Below, piece by piece: positions 52,482 to 60,856 of a DNA stretch of 64,000 bases (the stretch's first letter is position 1; the number at the start of each line of letters is the position of its first letter). Position numbers and translations under genes: made by a program. The stretch spans positions 62,001 through 126,000 of the forward strand of contig JAFEAM010000012.1 of the NCBI GenBank assembly GCA_018266395.1, in the 5' to 3' direction. The stretch comes from Bacteroidota bacterium. Its GTDB lineage: Bacteria; Bacteroidota; Bacteroidia; Cytophagales; Cyclobacteriaceae. Below the pieces are notes generated by a model. The model saw only the letters and a program-made list of their open reading frames with translations. It did no database searches and was not told where the DNA came from.

Positions 52482-55018
52482 TTGCCGAGCATCACAAAGG
52501 CACCCCAATAGAAAGGCTGTGGATATTTCTTTCGAAGTGCACGCTGTGCTTCTCTGAACTCCCTCGTATTATCCGTTCCCGTCCATGATTTGTAGAATGT
52601 CGTCATCAGGTCGGCAGTCGCTGCATCATCCACCTTCCAGAGAGACATAATCAGGTTTTGAGCGCCGGCAACTACAATTGCACGCTGCAAACCATAAACG
52701 CCTTCACCGTTTCTGACCTCCCCCAAACCAGTCTGACAGGCCGACAAGACAACAAGTTGAGTTCCTTCCAGATCCAGATTGGTTGCCTCATACGCTGTCA
52801 GGATCCCATCCTCCTGTTCTGTAGCATGCCCAGAATTCCTAACGCCAGCCAGCACGATGCCTGAGCGAATCATCGGGTTCACGGCGCTTGCCGCATCATC
52901 CACGAAAAATCCATGCGTGGCGATATGCAGAACAGATGGATGGTGGACCGCCTTCACATTTTCCTCAAGCGCTGTCTCTCCCTTATATGCTTTTACCGTA
53001 AGGGCATGCTGTTCAAGAATAGGCTCAATGACCTTGATTTCCGTTTCAGTACCAGGAAGGTCTTCAAATTCCTGCTCCTTGAAAGACTGGAGTTCCTCCG
53101 ATATCACATTTCGCTGTCCATAGACCGCATTACTTGCCCCTGACATAGCGGACTCTTCAAAATCATATGAAGGCCGGCCGATGAGTACCGCCAATTTCTC
53201 AGGACTTACTTCGGCCTTCTTCTTGAGCAGGTCACTTGAATTCGTCAGATACACAAGGTCTGTTTCATCAATGAGATAATTCTTTGTTGCTGGATTCTGC
53301 AGTGTATTCAGGTTGATCTGGTTGTACACTCCATCAGGCGAGATATAGAGCTTGTTGATTCCCGTTAATTCTCTTCTTATCGGTTGCCAGAATTGGTCAT
53401 AGGAATTGCTGTCTTCCAGCCTGGACATTATCGCATTTCGGTAATAGGCCAGGTATCTTTTCTCAAGTTGATTTCCATTGGCTACCATAAATAACTGAGG
53501 TGAAGCAGAAGATTCTCTCAGCAAAAGAACCGCATATACAACACTGTCACCCACCATGCCAGCCCGTGACTTATCTGCCAGTCGCACACGAATCAATTCG
53601 ACTGATGCTTCCTTCTGTTGGAGATTTGCTTTTACATCTTTCCAGCTCAGCGCATTCAGGCTGCCGGAAAATAATCCAGATGCGGCATTCAGTTTCTTTT
53701 CTAGGTCATCAATTGTCTTCTCAAGTTCATCAATCTTGCGTGGATCGGTTTCTTCATAATAGGATGCTGAAAGTGCTGCTTTGCTGTATTCCCATTTCTT
53801 GAGCATGTCAATCAATTCGGGATTACCACTTTCAAGGATATTGTTTTTTTGACGATTTGATTCATTGAGCAACAATGCCTTTGTATTAAGCGCATTATCA
53901 TACATGTTTTCGGCCAGCATCACGGCCGATGCTGAATTTTGCTGGTCCAGAACGAAGGCATTAAAAAGATCAAAGTCCTTCTTCAGTGATGCATAAAACT
54001 GCTCCTTTTCATAATCACTCATTGCCACGAAATTCTGAGCTATATACTCACGATAAGCTTGCACCAGTCCGGAGAAAGCTTTGGCTGCTTCATCTGAATG
54101 ACCTTGATACCATTCAAGCATTCCTCGTGTTTTCAACAGCTTGAATTTTACATCAGAAACGCTTTTTGCGGGCTGATAATAATCCGCCCTGTCCAGATAA
54201 TCGCGGGCCTTATCGTAATCTTTCAGCATCAGGTAATAGCGGGCCTTCATCTCAAGCACCCTGGCCGTTTCCGATCTGGCAATGGTTTTTGTGGTAAACT
54301 TTCTTGTTCCGCTGCTGGCCAGTGCCAGTTTATTGATGTAGTAGTCGGCCTCGTCCATTTTACTCAGCGTAAGACATATCTCGGCAAGATCATTCAGGTA
54401 AAGCCGGTTTAATATGTCATAGTCGTAAGCCGAAGACATCGAACGGTTGATTTCCCTTTCTGCTTCATTAAACTGCTGATAAGTTTGTTCGATCAACCCT
54501 CGTCTGTAACTAAGTGAGCCCATGCCTATGAGTGGATGCACGCGATGAATGCTCCTCTTGCCGACGAGCGCATCCCTCAGCGCTTTTGACTCTGTGAAAT
54601 ATTGCTCGGCTGTTCTGAGGTTGCCGATCTTCAGGTAATAGTAACCCAGACGGTCAATAGGATCGAAGATGGTAAGCTGAAAATTAAGGAACATCGGCAG
54701 CTTGAACCGGCCGTTGCGTTTGACTGGCATGTTCTTTTTTGCAACCTGATAGGCTTCGGCGTAGCTGTGTTCTGCCTTGGAAAAGTCGTTGGTCCTCAGG
54801 TATTGATCCCCCAGCAGCGTTTGGTAAAGAATATATTCCTTTGGTTTGGATTTACTCTGTGCCAAGGCGCTTAGCTGTTCAATGCTCGCTTTTACTTTAT
54901 CCGGGTCTTTACTGTTATACAGCGAATTCAGTATTCTTTGTTTTCCTTTCTGAGCCAGTATGGGCTCATGTATTGCCAGCATGAGAAGCGCTAACCAGAT
55001 CGTGGCAATTCTCTTCAT
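52478..55018 (-). CDS. Exported TPR-CHAT caspase-like protein
   Basis: An 846 aa protein. A signal peptide (MKRIATIWLALLMLAIHEPILAQ) leads to TPR/helical repeats at about 40-400 (YLRTNDFSKAEHSYAEAYQVAKK, YYLKIGNLRTAEQYFTESKAL, YYLMLKDYDKARDYLDRADYY), a coiled-coil linker (about 410-455) and a C-terminal CHAT domain (about 560-846). CHAT is a caspase/separase-related Cys protease fold; both catalytic residues are present, His near 702 in LHIATHGFF and Cys near 761 in VVLSACQTGLGE, with GVYGLQRAIVVAGAQNLIMSLWKVDD after them. The signal peptide puts it in the periplasm or outside. It is coupled to barrel genes on both sides. Confidence 0.9.
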   Translation of the reverse strand: MKRIATIWLALLMLAIHEPILAQKGKQRILNSLYNSKDPDKVKASIEQLSALAQSKSKPKEYILYQTLLGDQYLRTNDFSKAEHSYAEAYQVAKKNMPVKRNGRFKLPMFLNFQLTIFDPIDRLGYYYLKIGNLRTAEQYFTESKALRDALVGKRSIHRVHPLIGMGSLSYRRGLIEQTYQQFNEAEREINRSMSSAYDYDILNRLYLNDLAEICLTLSKMDEADYYINKLALASSGTRKFTTKTIARSETARVLEMKARYYLMLKDYDKARDYLDRADYYQPAKSVSDVKFKLLKTRGMLEWYQGHSDEAAKAFSGLVQAYREYIAQNFVAMSDYEKEQFYASLKKDFDLFNAFVLDQQNSASAVMLAENMYDNALNTKALLLNESNRQKNNILESGNPELIDMLKKWEYSKAALSASYYEETDPRKIDELEKTIDDLEKKLNAASGLFSGSLNALSWKDVKANLQQKEASVELIRVRLADKSRAGMVGDSVVYAVLLLRESSASPQLFMVANGNQLEKRYLAYYRNAIMSRLEDSNSYDQFWQPIRRELTGINKLYISPDGVYNQINLNTLQNPATKNYLIDETDLVYLTNSSDLLKKKAEVSPEKLAVLIGRPSYDFEESAMSGASNAVYGQRNVISEELQSFKEQEFEDLPGTETEIKVIEPILEQHALTVKAYKGETALEENVKAVHHPSVLHIATHGFFVDDAASAVNPMIRSGIVLAGVRNSGHATEQEDGILTAYEATNLDLEGTQLVVLSACQTGLGEVRNGEGVYGLQRAIVVAGAQNLIMSLWKVDDAATADLMTTFYKSWTGTDNTREFREAQRALRKKYPQPFYWGAFVMLGK

Positions 55019-55668
55019 TTGATCCGGTAGCTGAGTTTGACCGAGGTAATATAGAAATCCGAGTATCCGTTGGATCCCAGATAAGTGGATTGTTGCTGAT
55101 TAAGCGGCCAGTGATGGGTGAGCGTGGAGATGGATGATTGTCCGCCAAATGGAATAGTAACGGAAAATCCGACCATCAGTCTGTTAATCATATACTGAAT
55201 CTGAAACCTGGGGCCCACATAGATCCTGTTGGAATATTGTGTGATATCACCGCTGTATGTTCTGGTGTCACCGAATTTTGTGATGGTTTCTTCCAGCCGG
55301 GCATTAACGAGATAGAATGGCTGAATCCCGAAATCAAAGCAGACCAGATTTTTGTTTCCAAAATTCCATCGCATCAACATCGGTACACCTATGAAATACG
55401 CATTAAACTTACTTCCTGAGCCAAATGAAGATTCTGTCGTGGTGTATGCAGCACCAAAAAAGGTGGCCCCGGTCACCAGGCTGACAGAGCCGGCCAATCT
55501 CTTTTCATATTCAAGCTCTCCAAATGGAGTAATTGGTGTTGAGGCAAGATAAGTTGAGAAACTTCCACCCGAGCTGACGGAAAATCCCAGCCCCATCCTG
55601 ATTCGTGATTGAGCGATCGCGCCCCAGGCACACAACAGGATCGAGAGAATGACTATGGCTCTTCGCAT
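55015..55668 (-). CDS. Outer-membrane beta-barrel protein of the CHAT operon (first)
   Basis: A 217 aa barrel protein with a signal peptide (to about residue 20, ...WGAIAQ) and strands such as RIRMGLGFSVSSGGSFSTYL, SVSLVTGATFFGAAY, YFIGVPMLMRWNFG, LVCFDFGIQPFYLVNARLE, RIYVGPRFQIQYMINRLMVGFSVTIPFGG and a terminal FYITSVKLSYRIK. Similar to porin-family/PorT-like proteins (outer membrane protein beta-barrel domain). It follows the lipoprotein gene by 3 bases and overlaps the CHAT gene by four (ATGA). Confidence 0.72.
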   Translation of the reverse strand: MRRAIVILSILLCAWGAIAQSRIRMGLGFSVSSGGSFSTYLASTPITPFGELEYEKRLAGSVSLVTGATFFGAAYTTTESSFGSGSKFNAYFIGVPMLMRWNFGNKNLVCFDFGIQPFYLVNARLEETITKFGDTRTYSGDITQYSNRIYVGPRFQIQYMINRLMVGFSVTIPFGGQSSISTLTHHWPLNQQQSTYLGSNGYSDFYITSVKLSYRIK

Positions 55669-55671
55669 ATA

Positions 55672-56118
55672 TCAGAACGAGTATTGATAAGTAATATTCA
55701 GTTCTGTGACCACACCGCTCGCATTCACCGTCCACGAGTCGATAAACAGCCTGCCGTATGTATTGTCCGGCAGCAGTACAACGTATCCGTGCTTGAGTTT
55801 TGCTTCGATTTTGTATACATAACCGGTCGTTGGCTTTACCTTCACTTCGCCCAAGCATTTAATCTGTCCCGCATCCGCAATCATGGCAACCATGCTGCTC
55901 GGGTAAGTGCCGGTATAGTCTATTGCCCATAAACTCCGGTCAGAAGCAGTGAGTGGTGTAACGAAGCAACCACTCATTCCATCCTTGAAGCAAAAGATGC
56001 CGTTATTCTTGGTCGTGATATTTTTCGAGCCAATAGGATCCGTACAAACTGTGACCAGGTTGGGATCTTCCTGACAAGATAGAACCAGTATGAGCAATGG
56101 AAAGATTACCTTCCGCAT
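55672..56118 (-). CDS. Small lipoprotein of the CHAT operon
   Basis: A 148 aa protein with a lipoprotein signal (MRKVIFPLLILVLSCQEDPN; lipobox LVLSC, Cys 15). The mature part is small and beta-rich with three further cysteines (VCTDPIG, IFCFKDG, SGCFVTP) in the first half and a fourth (IKCLGEV) later, so disulphides are possible. No known family is recognised. It is the first gene of the four-gene CHAT operon, with about 100 bases upstream for a promoter. Confidence 0.65.
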   Translation of the reverse strand: MRKVIFPLLILVLSCQEDPNLVTVCTDPIGSKNITTKNNGIFCFKDGMSGCFVTPLTASDRSLWAIDYTGTYPSSMVAMIADAGQIKCLGEVKVKPTTGYVYKIEAKLKHGYVVLLPDNTYGRLFIDSWTVNASGVVTELNITYQYSF

Positions 56119-56218
56119 GATTTCCGGTCAAACGCTTAAGTTGGTGAGGCCTTTTCGCAAAACCTTCACAACATTCAACGAATGTAATCAGCCGCTGGCG
56201 CGATACTATTGACTTTCG

Positions 56219-58246
56219 TCAGTTTGGCAGTTTCTCAGCCTGAAAATCGCCCCTAAGGGTCCGGTATCTCTTCCTCGCTTCCGCAGCATAGACGCTGCCG
56301 GGATATTTATCAAGAAAATTTCTGTAGATCTCCATCGCCTTCTCCTTGTCTTTCAGCTGCCTTTCGTAAATCTCGCCTTCTGTGAAATATGCATCATCAG
56401 CGTAAATGTCATCGCCGTATTCCAGGACAATTTTTTCAAGCAACTCCAATGCTTTGGGAAATTCGCCCCGCTTGAGCCTCACACCTGCTTCTAACCAATA
56501 GAGATCATCCAGAATTGCACGGTTAGGATATTGCAAAGCCTCCTCGTTTGTTCCCACCAGCCTGAAGCCCCGGGCAAGCAAATCCATTCGCCGAAGTGCC
56601 TCGTCATCTTTATTCTGGACAAGCAGCAATTCAATGGATGCAAATTCATGCAAGGATTCGGCGGTAGAGTCAAATGCTGTATTCTCCTTAATACGCATGC
56701 TCAGGTCCATGGCATCGTTCGCAATTTCCCGGCTGGTCGCCTGCTTGAGAATGTCAAGATGTTCCTGCGCCAGCCTGAAGTCGCCCTTGTAATAGGACAA
56801 CTTCGCATTACGCAGTTTAGCTTCATATCCCAATGGCGCATCGCGTTGGTTTTTTTCAACCTGGGAGTATAGCAAGGTAGCTTCCCATGGCTCTTCCTTA
56901 AGAATGTAGATATCGCCCAATTCAAGTTTTGCCTTCGCTTTCAGATATGGTGCCACACGTGGATGATTGGACAATGCCGTTAGTTTTAGAATGGCCGAGT
57001 CCTTCTCATCAAGATAGTAAGCATGCAGCATGCCTTCCGACAAAATAGCCTCATAACTGTTTGCATTATCAGGATAGCGTGCAATGAAGGAAAGATATTC
57101 TCTTGTGAGGTAACGAACAGAATCTCTGTTCACCGGAAATCGCGTCTTAACCTTGGCCTCTCTTGCTTTGATCAGCCCCAGTCTTGCAGGCAGGTAATTG
57201 TCTGTATTCGGAAATTCCCTGACAACATAGGAGAAACTGCGATCCGCATTTTCATAGTCTTTATTGTTGAGCGCGATCTGCGCGATTTCAAGTGTCTTCG
57301 AATTTTCCTTCCTGAACCTTTTGTCATAAGCACGAGCCTGAATGTAAGCTCCATAAAAATTCTTTTGCTGTAGATTTACCCAGATGAGCAGATCGGCATA
57401 GACTTCAGATTCAGGATTCTTCTGAACTCTTTCCACCAGCATGTGTTCAAGGCTTTCGAGCTCATCGGGCTTATTGAGGAAAAGCTGAAGAAGGTTTTTT
57501 ACGTAATTGAGATTGGTTGGAGATTGTGTTATGTAGCGGAGATATTCTTCCACCATTTCGTCTCTCTTTCCCTGCATGCGGTAAAGGTTTGCCATCTCCA
57601 GGGTAAAAATTGTAGGATTGTTAAGAGACTGCCTCAGCTCCTGCAGTGCCCAAATCGCATAATCAGGAAGATTATGTGCCGCAAGGTAATCTGATATGGA
57701 CTTGGTACGGTAAACATCCTGAATGTTACTCTTCACGAGTGCCTTAAAATATTTGTCAGCTTTACTTGTTTCTCCGGATCTCACATAAACAATCCCGAGA
57801 TCAACCCTGTAGGTTATTCTGTCATCAACCTTTCTGATGACTTTCTCTACATAATCTTCCGCCTCCTTGTACTTACCCATGTCCAGGAGGAGCGATAGAT
57901 AGTTCGTGTGAATGGCAGGAATATTTTCGGCGTTTCGCGACAGTACCTGATACATTGCCAGCGCCTTTTCCTTTTCGCCTTTCAAGAAGTATTCATTTGC
58001 AATCCGGACATCCATCTCCTGGGCTAACGAGAGGGTTGGGACAGACAGTAAACAGGCTATTAGTATTCTATTAAATGATATATATATGTAATTGGTATAA
58101 TTATCGATGTTGAATTGTACATACTGGGAAGGCTGAGTTTTTGGTGGATGATTTGTGAGTGTCTCGTTTGGGTGGGAACTGGTATTATGATGAGAAAGAC
58201 CGCATGCAGGTGAAATATCCACAATGTGCATAACGTGTGCTTTCAT
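56219..58246 (-). CDS. Exported tetratricopeptide-repeat protein (start uncertain)
   Basis: Up to 675 aa. The convincing protein begins at a signal-like segment, FNRILIACLLSVPTLSLAQ, at about 58015-58080, and continues as TPR-like helical pairs (NEYFLKGEKEKALAMYQVLSRN ... YADDAYFTEGEIYERQLKDKEKAMEIYRNFLDKYPGS). The frame stays open to 58246 but no ATG, GTG or TTG lies near the signal segment; the first in-frame ATGs would add over 55 residues that look non-coding and lie over origin-like sequence. Removing one AT unit of an (AT)5 run at 58078-58087 would bring an ATG at 58120-58122 into frame. Function unknown; the repeats suggest a periplasmic protein-protein scaffold. Confidence 0.75.
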   Translation of the reverse strand: MKAHVMHIVDISPACGLSHHNTSSHPNETLTNHPPKTQPSQYVQFNIDNYTNYIYISFNRILIACLLSVPTLSLAQEMDVRIANEYFLKGEKEKALAMYQVLSRNAENIPAIHTNYLSLLLDMGKYKEAEDYVEKVIRKVDDRITYRVDLGIVYVRSGETSKADKYFKALVKSNIQDVYRTKSISDYLAAHNLPDYAIWALQELRQSLNNPTIFTLEMANLYRMQGKRDEMVEEYLRYITQSPTNLNYVKNLLQLFLNKPDELESLEHMLVERVQKNPESEVYADLLIWVNLQQKNFYGAYIQARAYDKRFRKENSKTLEIAQIALNNKDYENADRSFSYVVREFPNTDNYLPARLGLIKAREAKVKTRFPVNRDSVRYLTREYLSFIARYPDNANSYEAILSEGMLHAYYLDEKDSAILKLTALSNHPRVAPYLKAKAKLELGDIYILKEEPWEATLLYSQVEKNQRDAPLGYEAKLRNAKLSYYKGDFRLAQEHLDILKQATSREIANDAMDLSMRIKENTAFDSTAESLHEFASIELLLVQNKDDEALRRMDLLARGFRLVGTNEEALQYPNRAILDDLYWLEAGVRLKRGEFPKALELLEKIVLEYGDDIYADDAYFTEGEIYERQLKDKEKAMEIYRNFLDKYPGSVYAAEARKRYRTLRGDFQAEKLPN

Positions 58247-58360
58247 GATTGTGTTGTACTTGGTTGTTGAATAGTCGTGGAGAACTTGTTGCGGGATTGG
58301 GTTTTCTGTGCTTTATGCTAAGCTATGGGTTTGCATTAGCATTTATTCACGGTTTGTTAA
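58050..58360. other. Candidate replication origin (oriC)
   Basis: Three things coincide here. (1) An AT-rich stretch at about 58060-58115, containing (AT)5, could be an unwinding element. (2) DnaA-box-like 9-mers: TGTGCATAA at 58225-58233 is a perfect TTATNCACA on the minus strand, ATATCCACA at 58215-58223 and TTATTCACG at 58343-58351 each match 8 of 9. (3) The + strand changes from slight C excess on the left to about twice as many G as C on the right (hand counts), although genes on both sides are minus-strand. It overlaps the doubtful 5' end of the TPR frame and the 121-base gap upstream. Two parS sites lie 4.4 kb away. dnaA is not nearby, which is common in Bacteroidota. Confidence 0.5.
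58225..58233 (-). promoter_or_regulatory. DnaA box
   Basis: TTATGCACA on the minus strand matches the TTATNCACA consensus at all positions. The near match ATATCCACA lies one base away at 58215-58223 in opposite orientation. Confidence 0.5.
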
Positions 58361-58367
58361 CAAGTTA

Positions 58368-59984
58368 TCAGAATTTGAGGATGAGAGGGCCAAGTTCCCA
58401 GTTTGCGCGGATTGGAAAACTGCGCTTCTTTTCATTAGTGAGGTAGTAGATAACGGGTTCAGGTTCTATTGCCAGGATTGGATTGCCCGCATCCCATCGT
58501 TGGTTTCCGTTGGCATCGATAATGATTCTTATTGCATAATCTCCGGGTGGAATTTGTTTGATCGTCTGTTTGACAAGGTTAGGGTAGCTATGCAAAATAT
58601 GGCCTTCTGGTGAGAGTAGCTGTACTATGTAATTCTTGTGTGTGGTCTCTGTTTGCAGCAGGAGTATACCGGTAGTTTCTGGCCATGGTATGGTTGGCTG
58701 ATCCTTCAGTGCTTTTGTGGAATCGTTATCAATGCTGACGAGGAAGCCTTTTCCGATTGTAATATTAAGGAGAGGATCGGCATTGCCTTCGAAGATTTTT
58801 TTGTCCATTTGATAGTGAATATTGATTTTCTTCAGCTTGGTGTTGATGTTGAATTGTTCTTTTGGGATGTGAAATATGGCAGTTGTATCCAGCAATATGC
58901 TGATACTGTCATACTGAATTGATTTCAATGGTTTATTGAAGCGTATGTTCGTGGTGAAGAGCCCTGTCTCTGGATCGATGAGAAGCTTATCTGCAGCCCA
59001 TTTGAAGTTGTCTTTTACTGTTCTCGCATCAGTCTTTTTAACATAGAATGTGGTGTCGAGTTTGTTGTCCAGACTGTCAGTTGCGGAGAGTGTAATTTTG
59101 ACACTGTCAGTGAGAGATTGGGGGTTCCAGATTACAAGTTCATCGGGGGAGTCGGGTATGGTATGCTGCAGCGTTGGCTGGGATTGAATATTGTAGTCCA
59201 CAACAGCCTTGCTGAAACGGATCCTGGAAAGCGATCCTGCCCTTCTGATGGTGTTCAGCTTGAGTGGTCGGGTATCCAGGCTGATGAGTCCGAGGTGGAG
59301 TGAATCTATATTTTCGCTTAGGTGGAGGGTATCTTTTAGAAAGCCGAATTTTTCTGTACGGCTTTCTATTTTAAGGTTTTTGTTTTTGTCATCGAATGCA
59401 TAAATGTGGTAGTCACCTTCCTTCAGGTTATCGAGCCTGAATACACCGTGTTTGTCAGATTTGGTGAGGTAGGATGCTGGATGTTTAAATATATTGAAGG
59501 TGTCGGACTGATAGACTGCCACTGTGATTTTTTCGGCGTTTGAACCCTTGAGCAGATAGGTAACCCGACCGCTGATATGCAGGGTGTCGATTTCAGGGCC
59601 GGTACTGAATGCCAGCCGCAGATCGGCGGGTACGTTGCCTTCTGTAATATCCTGGATGGCTTCACGAAATACAATATTGTATGTGGTGGAATCAGCCCAT
59701 CCATTTTTTGGTGTGATAAGTACTCTATTTCCCTTTAGCGTTACATCTATTTCCTTTCCTACAGAAGGGCTGATGATCATTTCCTCTTTCGGATTTTTCA
59801 GTTTGAGATCCTCATCGAATGTGAGTTGTATTGTCTTGCCGCGGAAGCCGGTTGTATTGTGCTGAGGTAATGAGGATAAAAGTTTGGGCGGAATTTTGTC
59901 TTTCGGTCCGCCATTTGGGGAACTAATACTGGCGCATCCGGCTAGAATGAAAACAATCGGAATAAGTGATTGGATTCGATTCAT
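58368..59984 (-). CDS. Ig-like domain lipoprotein
   Basis: A 538 aa lipoprotein: signal with lipobox LAGC (Cys 17), then CASISSPNGGPKDKIPPKLLSS, the start typical of the Bacteroidota 'Ig-like domain-containing protein' with an SbsA-type Ig domain (about 30-130; TIQLTFDEDLKLKNPKEEMIISP). A carboxypeptidase-regulatory-like beta-sandwich follows (about 135-230; GVFRLDNLKEGDYHIYAFDDKNKNLKI), then further beta domains and a closing PGDYAIRIIIDANGNQRWDAGN. It is probably surface- or periplasm-facing. It overlaps the methyltransferase gene by four bases (ATGA). Its coding strand is unusually C-rich and G-poor, as expected for a lagging-strand gene beside an origin. Confidence 0.85.
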   Translation of the reverse strand: MNRIQSLIPIVFILAGCASISSPNGGPKDKIPPKLLSSLPQHNTTGFRGKTIQLTFDEDLKLKNPKEEMIISPSVGKEIDVTLKGNRVLITPKNGWADSTTYNIVFREAIQDITEGNVPADLRLAFSTGPEIDTLHISGRVTYLLKGSNAEKITVAVYQSDTFNIFKHPASYLTKSDKHGVFRLDNLKEGDYHIYAFDDKNKNLKIESRTEKFGFLKDTLHLSENIDSLHLGLISLDTRPLKLNTIRRAGSLSRIRFSKAVVDYNIQSQPTLQHTIPDSPDELVIWNPQSLTDSVKITLSATDSLDNKLDTTFYVKKTDARTVKDNFKWAADKLLIDPETGLFTTNIRFNKPLKSIQYDSISILLDTTAIFHIPKEQFNINTKLKKINIHYQMDKKIFEGNADPLLNITIGKGFLVSIDNDSTKALKDQPTIPWPETTGILLLQTETTHKNYIVQLLSPEGHILHSYPNLVKQTIKQIPPGDYAIRIIIDANGNQRWDAGNPILAIEPEPVIYYLTNEKKRSFPIRANWELGPLILKF

Positions 59985-60856
59985 TTTTGGAGAACGTAGA
60001 TAAGACTGGAATAATTTTGGTTTCGGCGTGCGGAGAAGTTGGAGCGCAGTCCAACCGTAATGGCGTTGAGTATGCCAGCGGCGGTATGTTTGCCGCGTCT
60101 GTATTTTTCACTGAGCATTGAAACGTAATAGGCGTCCAGTTTCATTGGATATATAGCCTTAATCTGGAAGCCATGCTTTGCTGCCAATTTGGTCATGGTC
60201 ATTTTTGAGAAGTGCCAAAGGTGTCGTGGCACATCAAAGGCTGCCCAGTCTTGGTGGTAATATTGTGCATCAAGGGATTCGTGATTAGGTACTGCTATAA
60301 AAATAGTGCCATTGTCTTCCAGGTGGGTTTTGAGAAAGGTCATGGTTGCCGGGAGATCATGAAGGTGTTCCAGGACGTGCCATAATGTTATGATATGAAA
60401 AGAGCGCGATGACAATGATTGCAGGTTTGGTAGTACATCCAGCCTTTCCCGTTGACAAAGTGACCTGGCATTGTCAGAAGGTTCGACGCCAACAGCATGA
60501 AACCTTTTGCTTGAATATTTGAGGAAGGATCCTGTTCCGCATCCTATGTCAAGGAGGTTGGAACCAGTTGCATATTGAGAGACGAGTTTGAACTTTGAAC
60601 GGATAGCGAAATATCTGATAATCAGATAGATAAGATCAAAGATTCCTTTTGCGTGCGCGGCATGTGAGATATAACCAGGCGTTTGATAGTAACGGATCGA
60701 TTCTACTTCGGACGGTCTTGGGGATGTAAAGAGCAGATGGCAACCTGAACATTGTTTCACATGAAACGATTCTCCAGTTGCGGTAAAGTCTTTACAGGTG
60801 ATAAGAGATGTGTGTTCATTTGAACCACAGAGAGGACAAGGGGATATGGACATCAC
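59981..60856 (-). CDS. Class I SAM-dependent methyltransferase with zinc ribbon
   Basis: A 291 aa methyltransferase. An N-terminal zinc-ribbon-like motif (CPLCGSNEH ... [10 protein letters not shown]) is followed by a Rossmann methyltransferase fold: [28 protein letters not shown] (motif I and II), [20 protein letters not shown] (motif IV with the His-Val-Leu-Glu-His pattern) and [34 protein letters not shown]. This type often methylates sugars, quinones or surface polysaccharide. It overlaps mnmG by four bases and the lipoprotein by four, so all are one operon. The substrate is not predictable. Confidence 0.85.
   Translation of the reverse strand: MMSISPCPLCGSNEHTSLITCKDFTATGESFHVKQCSGCHLLFTSPRPSEVESIRYYQTPGYISHAAHAKGIFDLIYLIIRYFAIRSKFKLVSQYATGSNLLDIGCGTGSFLKYSSKRFHAVGVEPSDNARSLCQRERLDVLPNLQSLSSRSFHIITLWHVLEHLHDLPATMTFLKTHLEDNGTIFIAVPNHESLDAQYYHQDWAAFDVPRHLWHFSKMTMTKLAAKHGFQIKAIYPMKLDAYYVSMLSEKYRRGKHTAAGILNAITVGLRSNFSARRNQNYSSLIYVLQK
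60753..60768. other. Degenerate parS-like site
   Basis: TGTTTCACATGAAACG matches the parS-type 16-mer TGTTTCACGTGAAACA at 14 of 16 positions. It sits within the methyltransferase gene 2 kb from the two good sites. The CACATG core breaks the palindrome, so ParB affinity would be weaker, and chance cannot be excluded. Confidence 0.3.

Noticed and set aside
58368-60856. The unusual G/T-rich + strand over the lipoprotein and methyltransferase genes as horizontal transfer
   Set aside because: The shift is in strand asymmetry, begins at the origin-like segment and spans genes typical of the lineage, so replication-linked skew is the simpler explanation.
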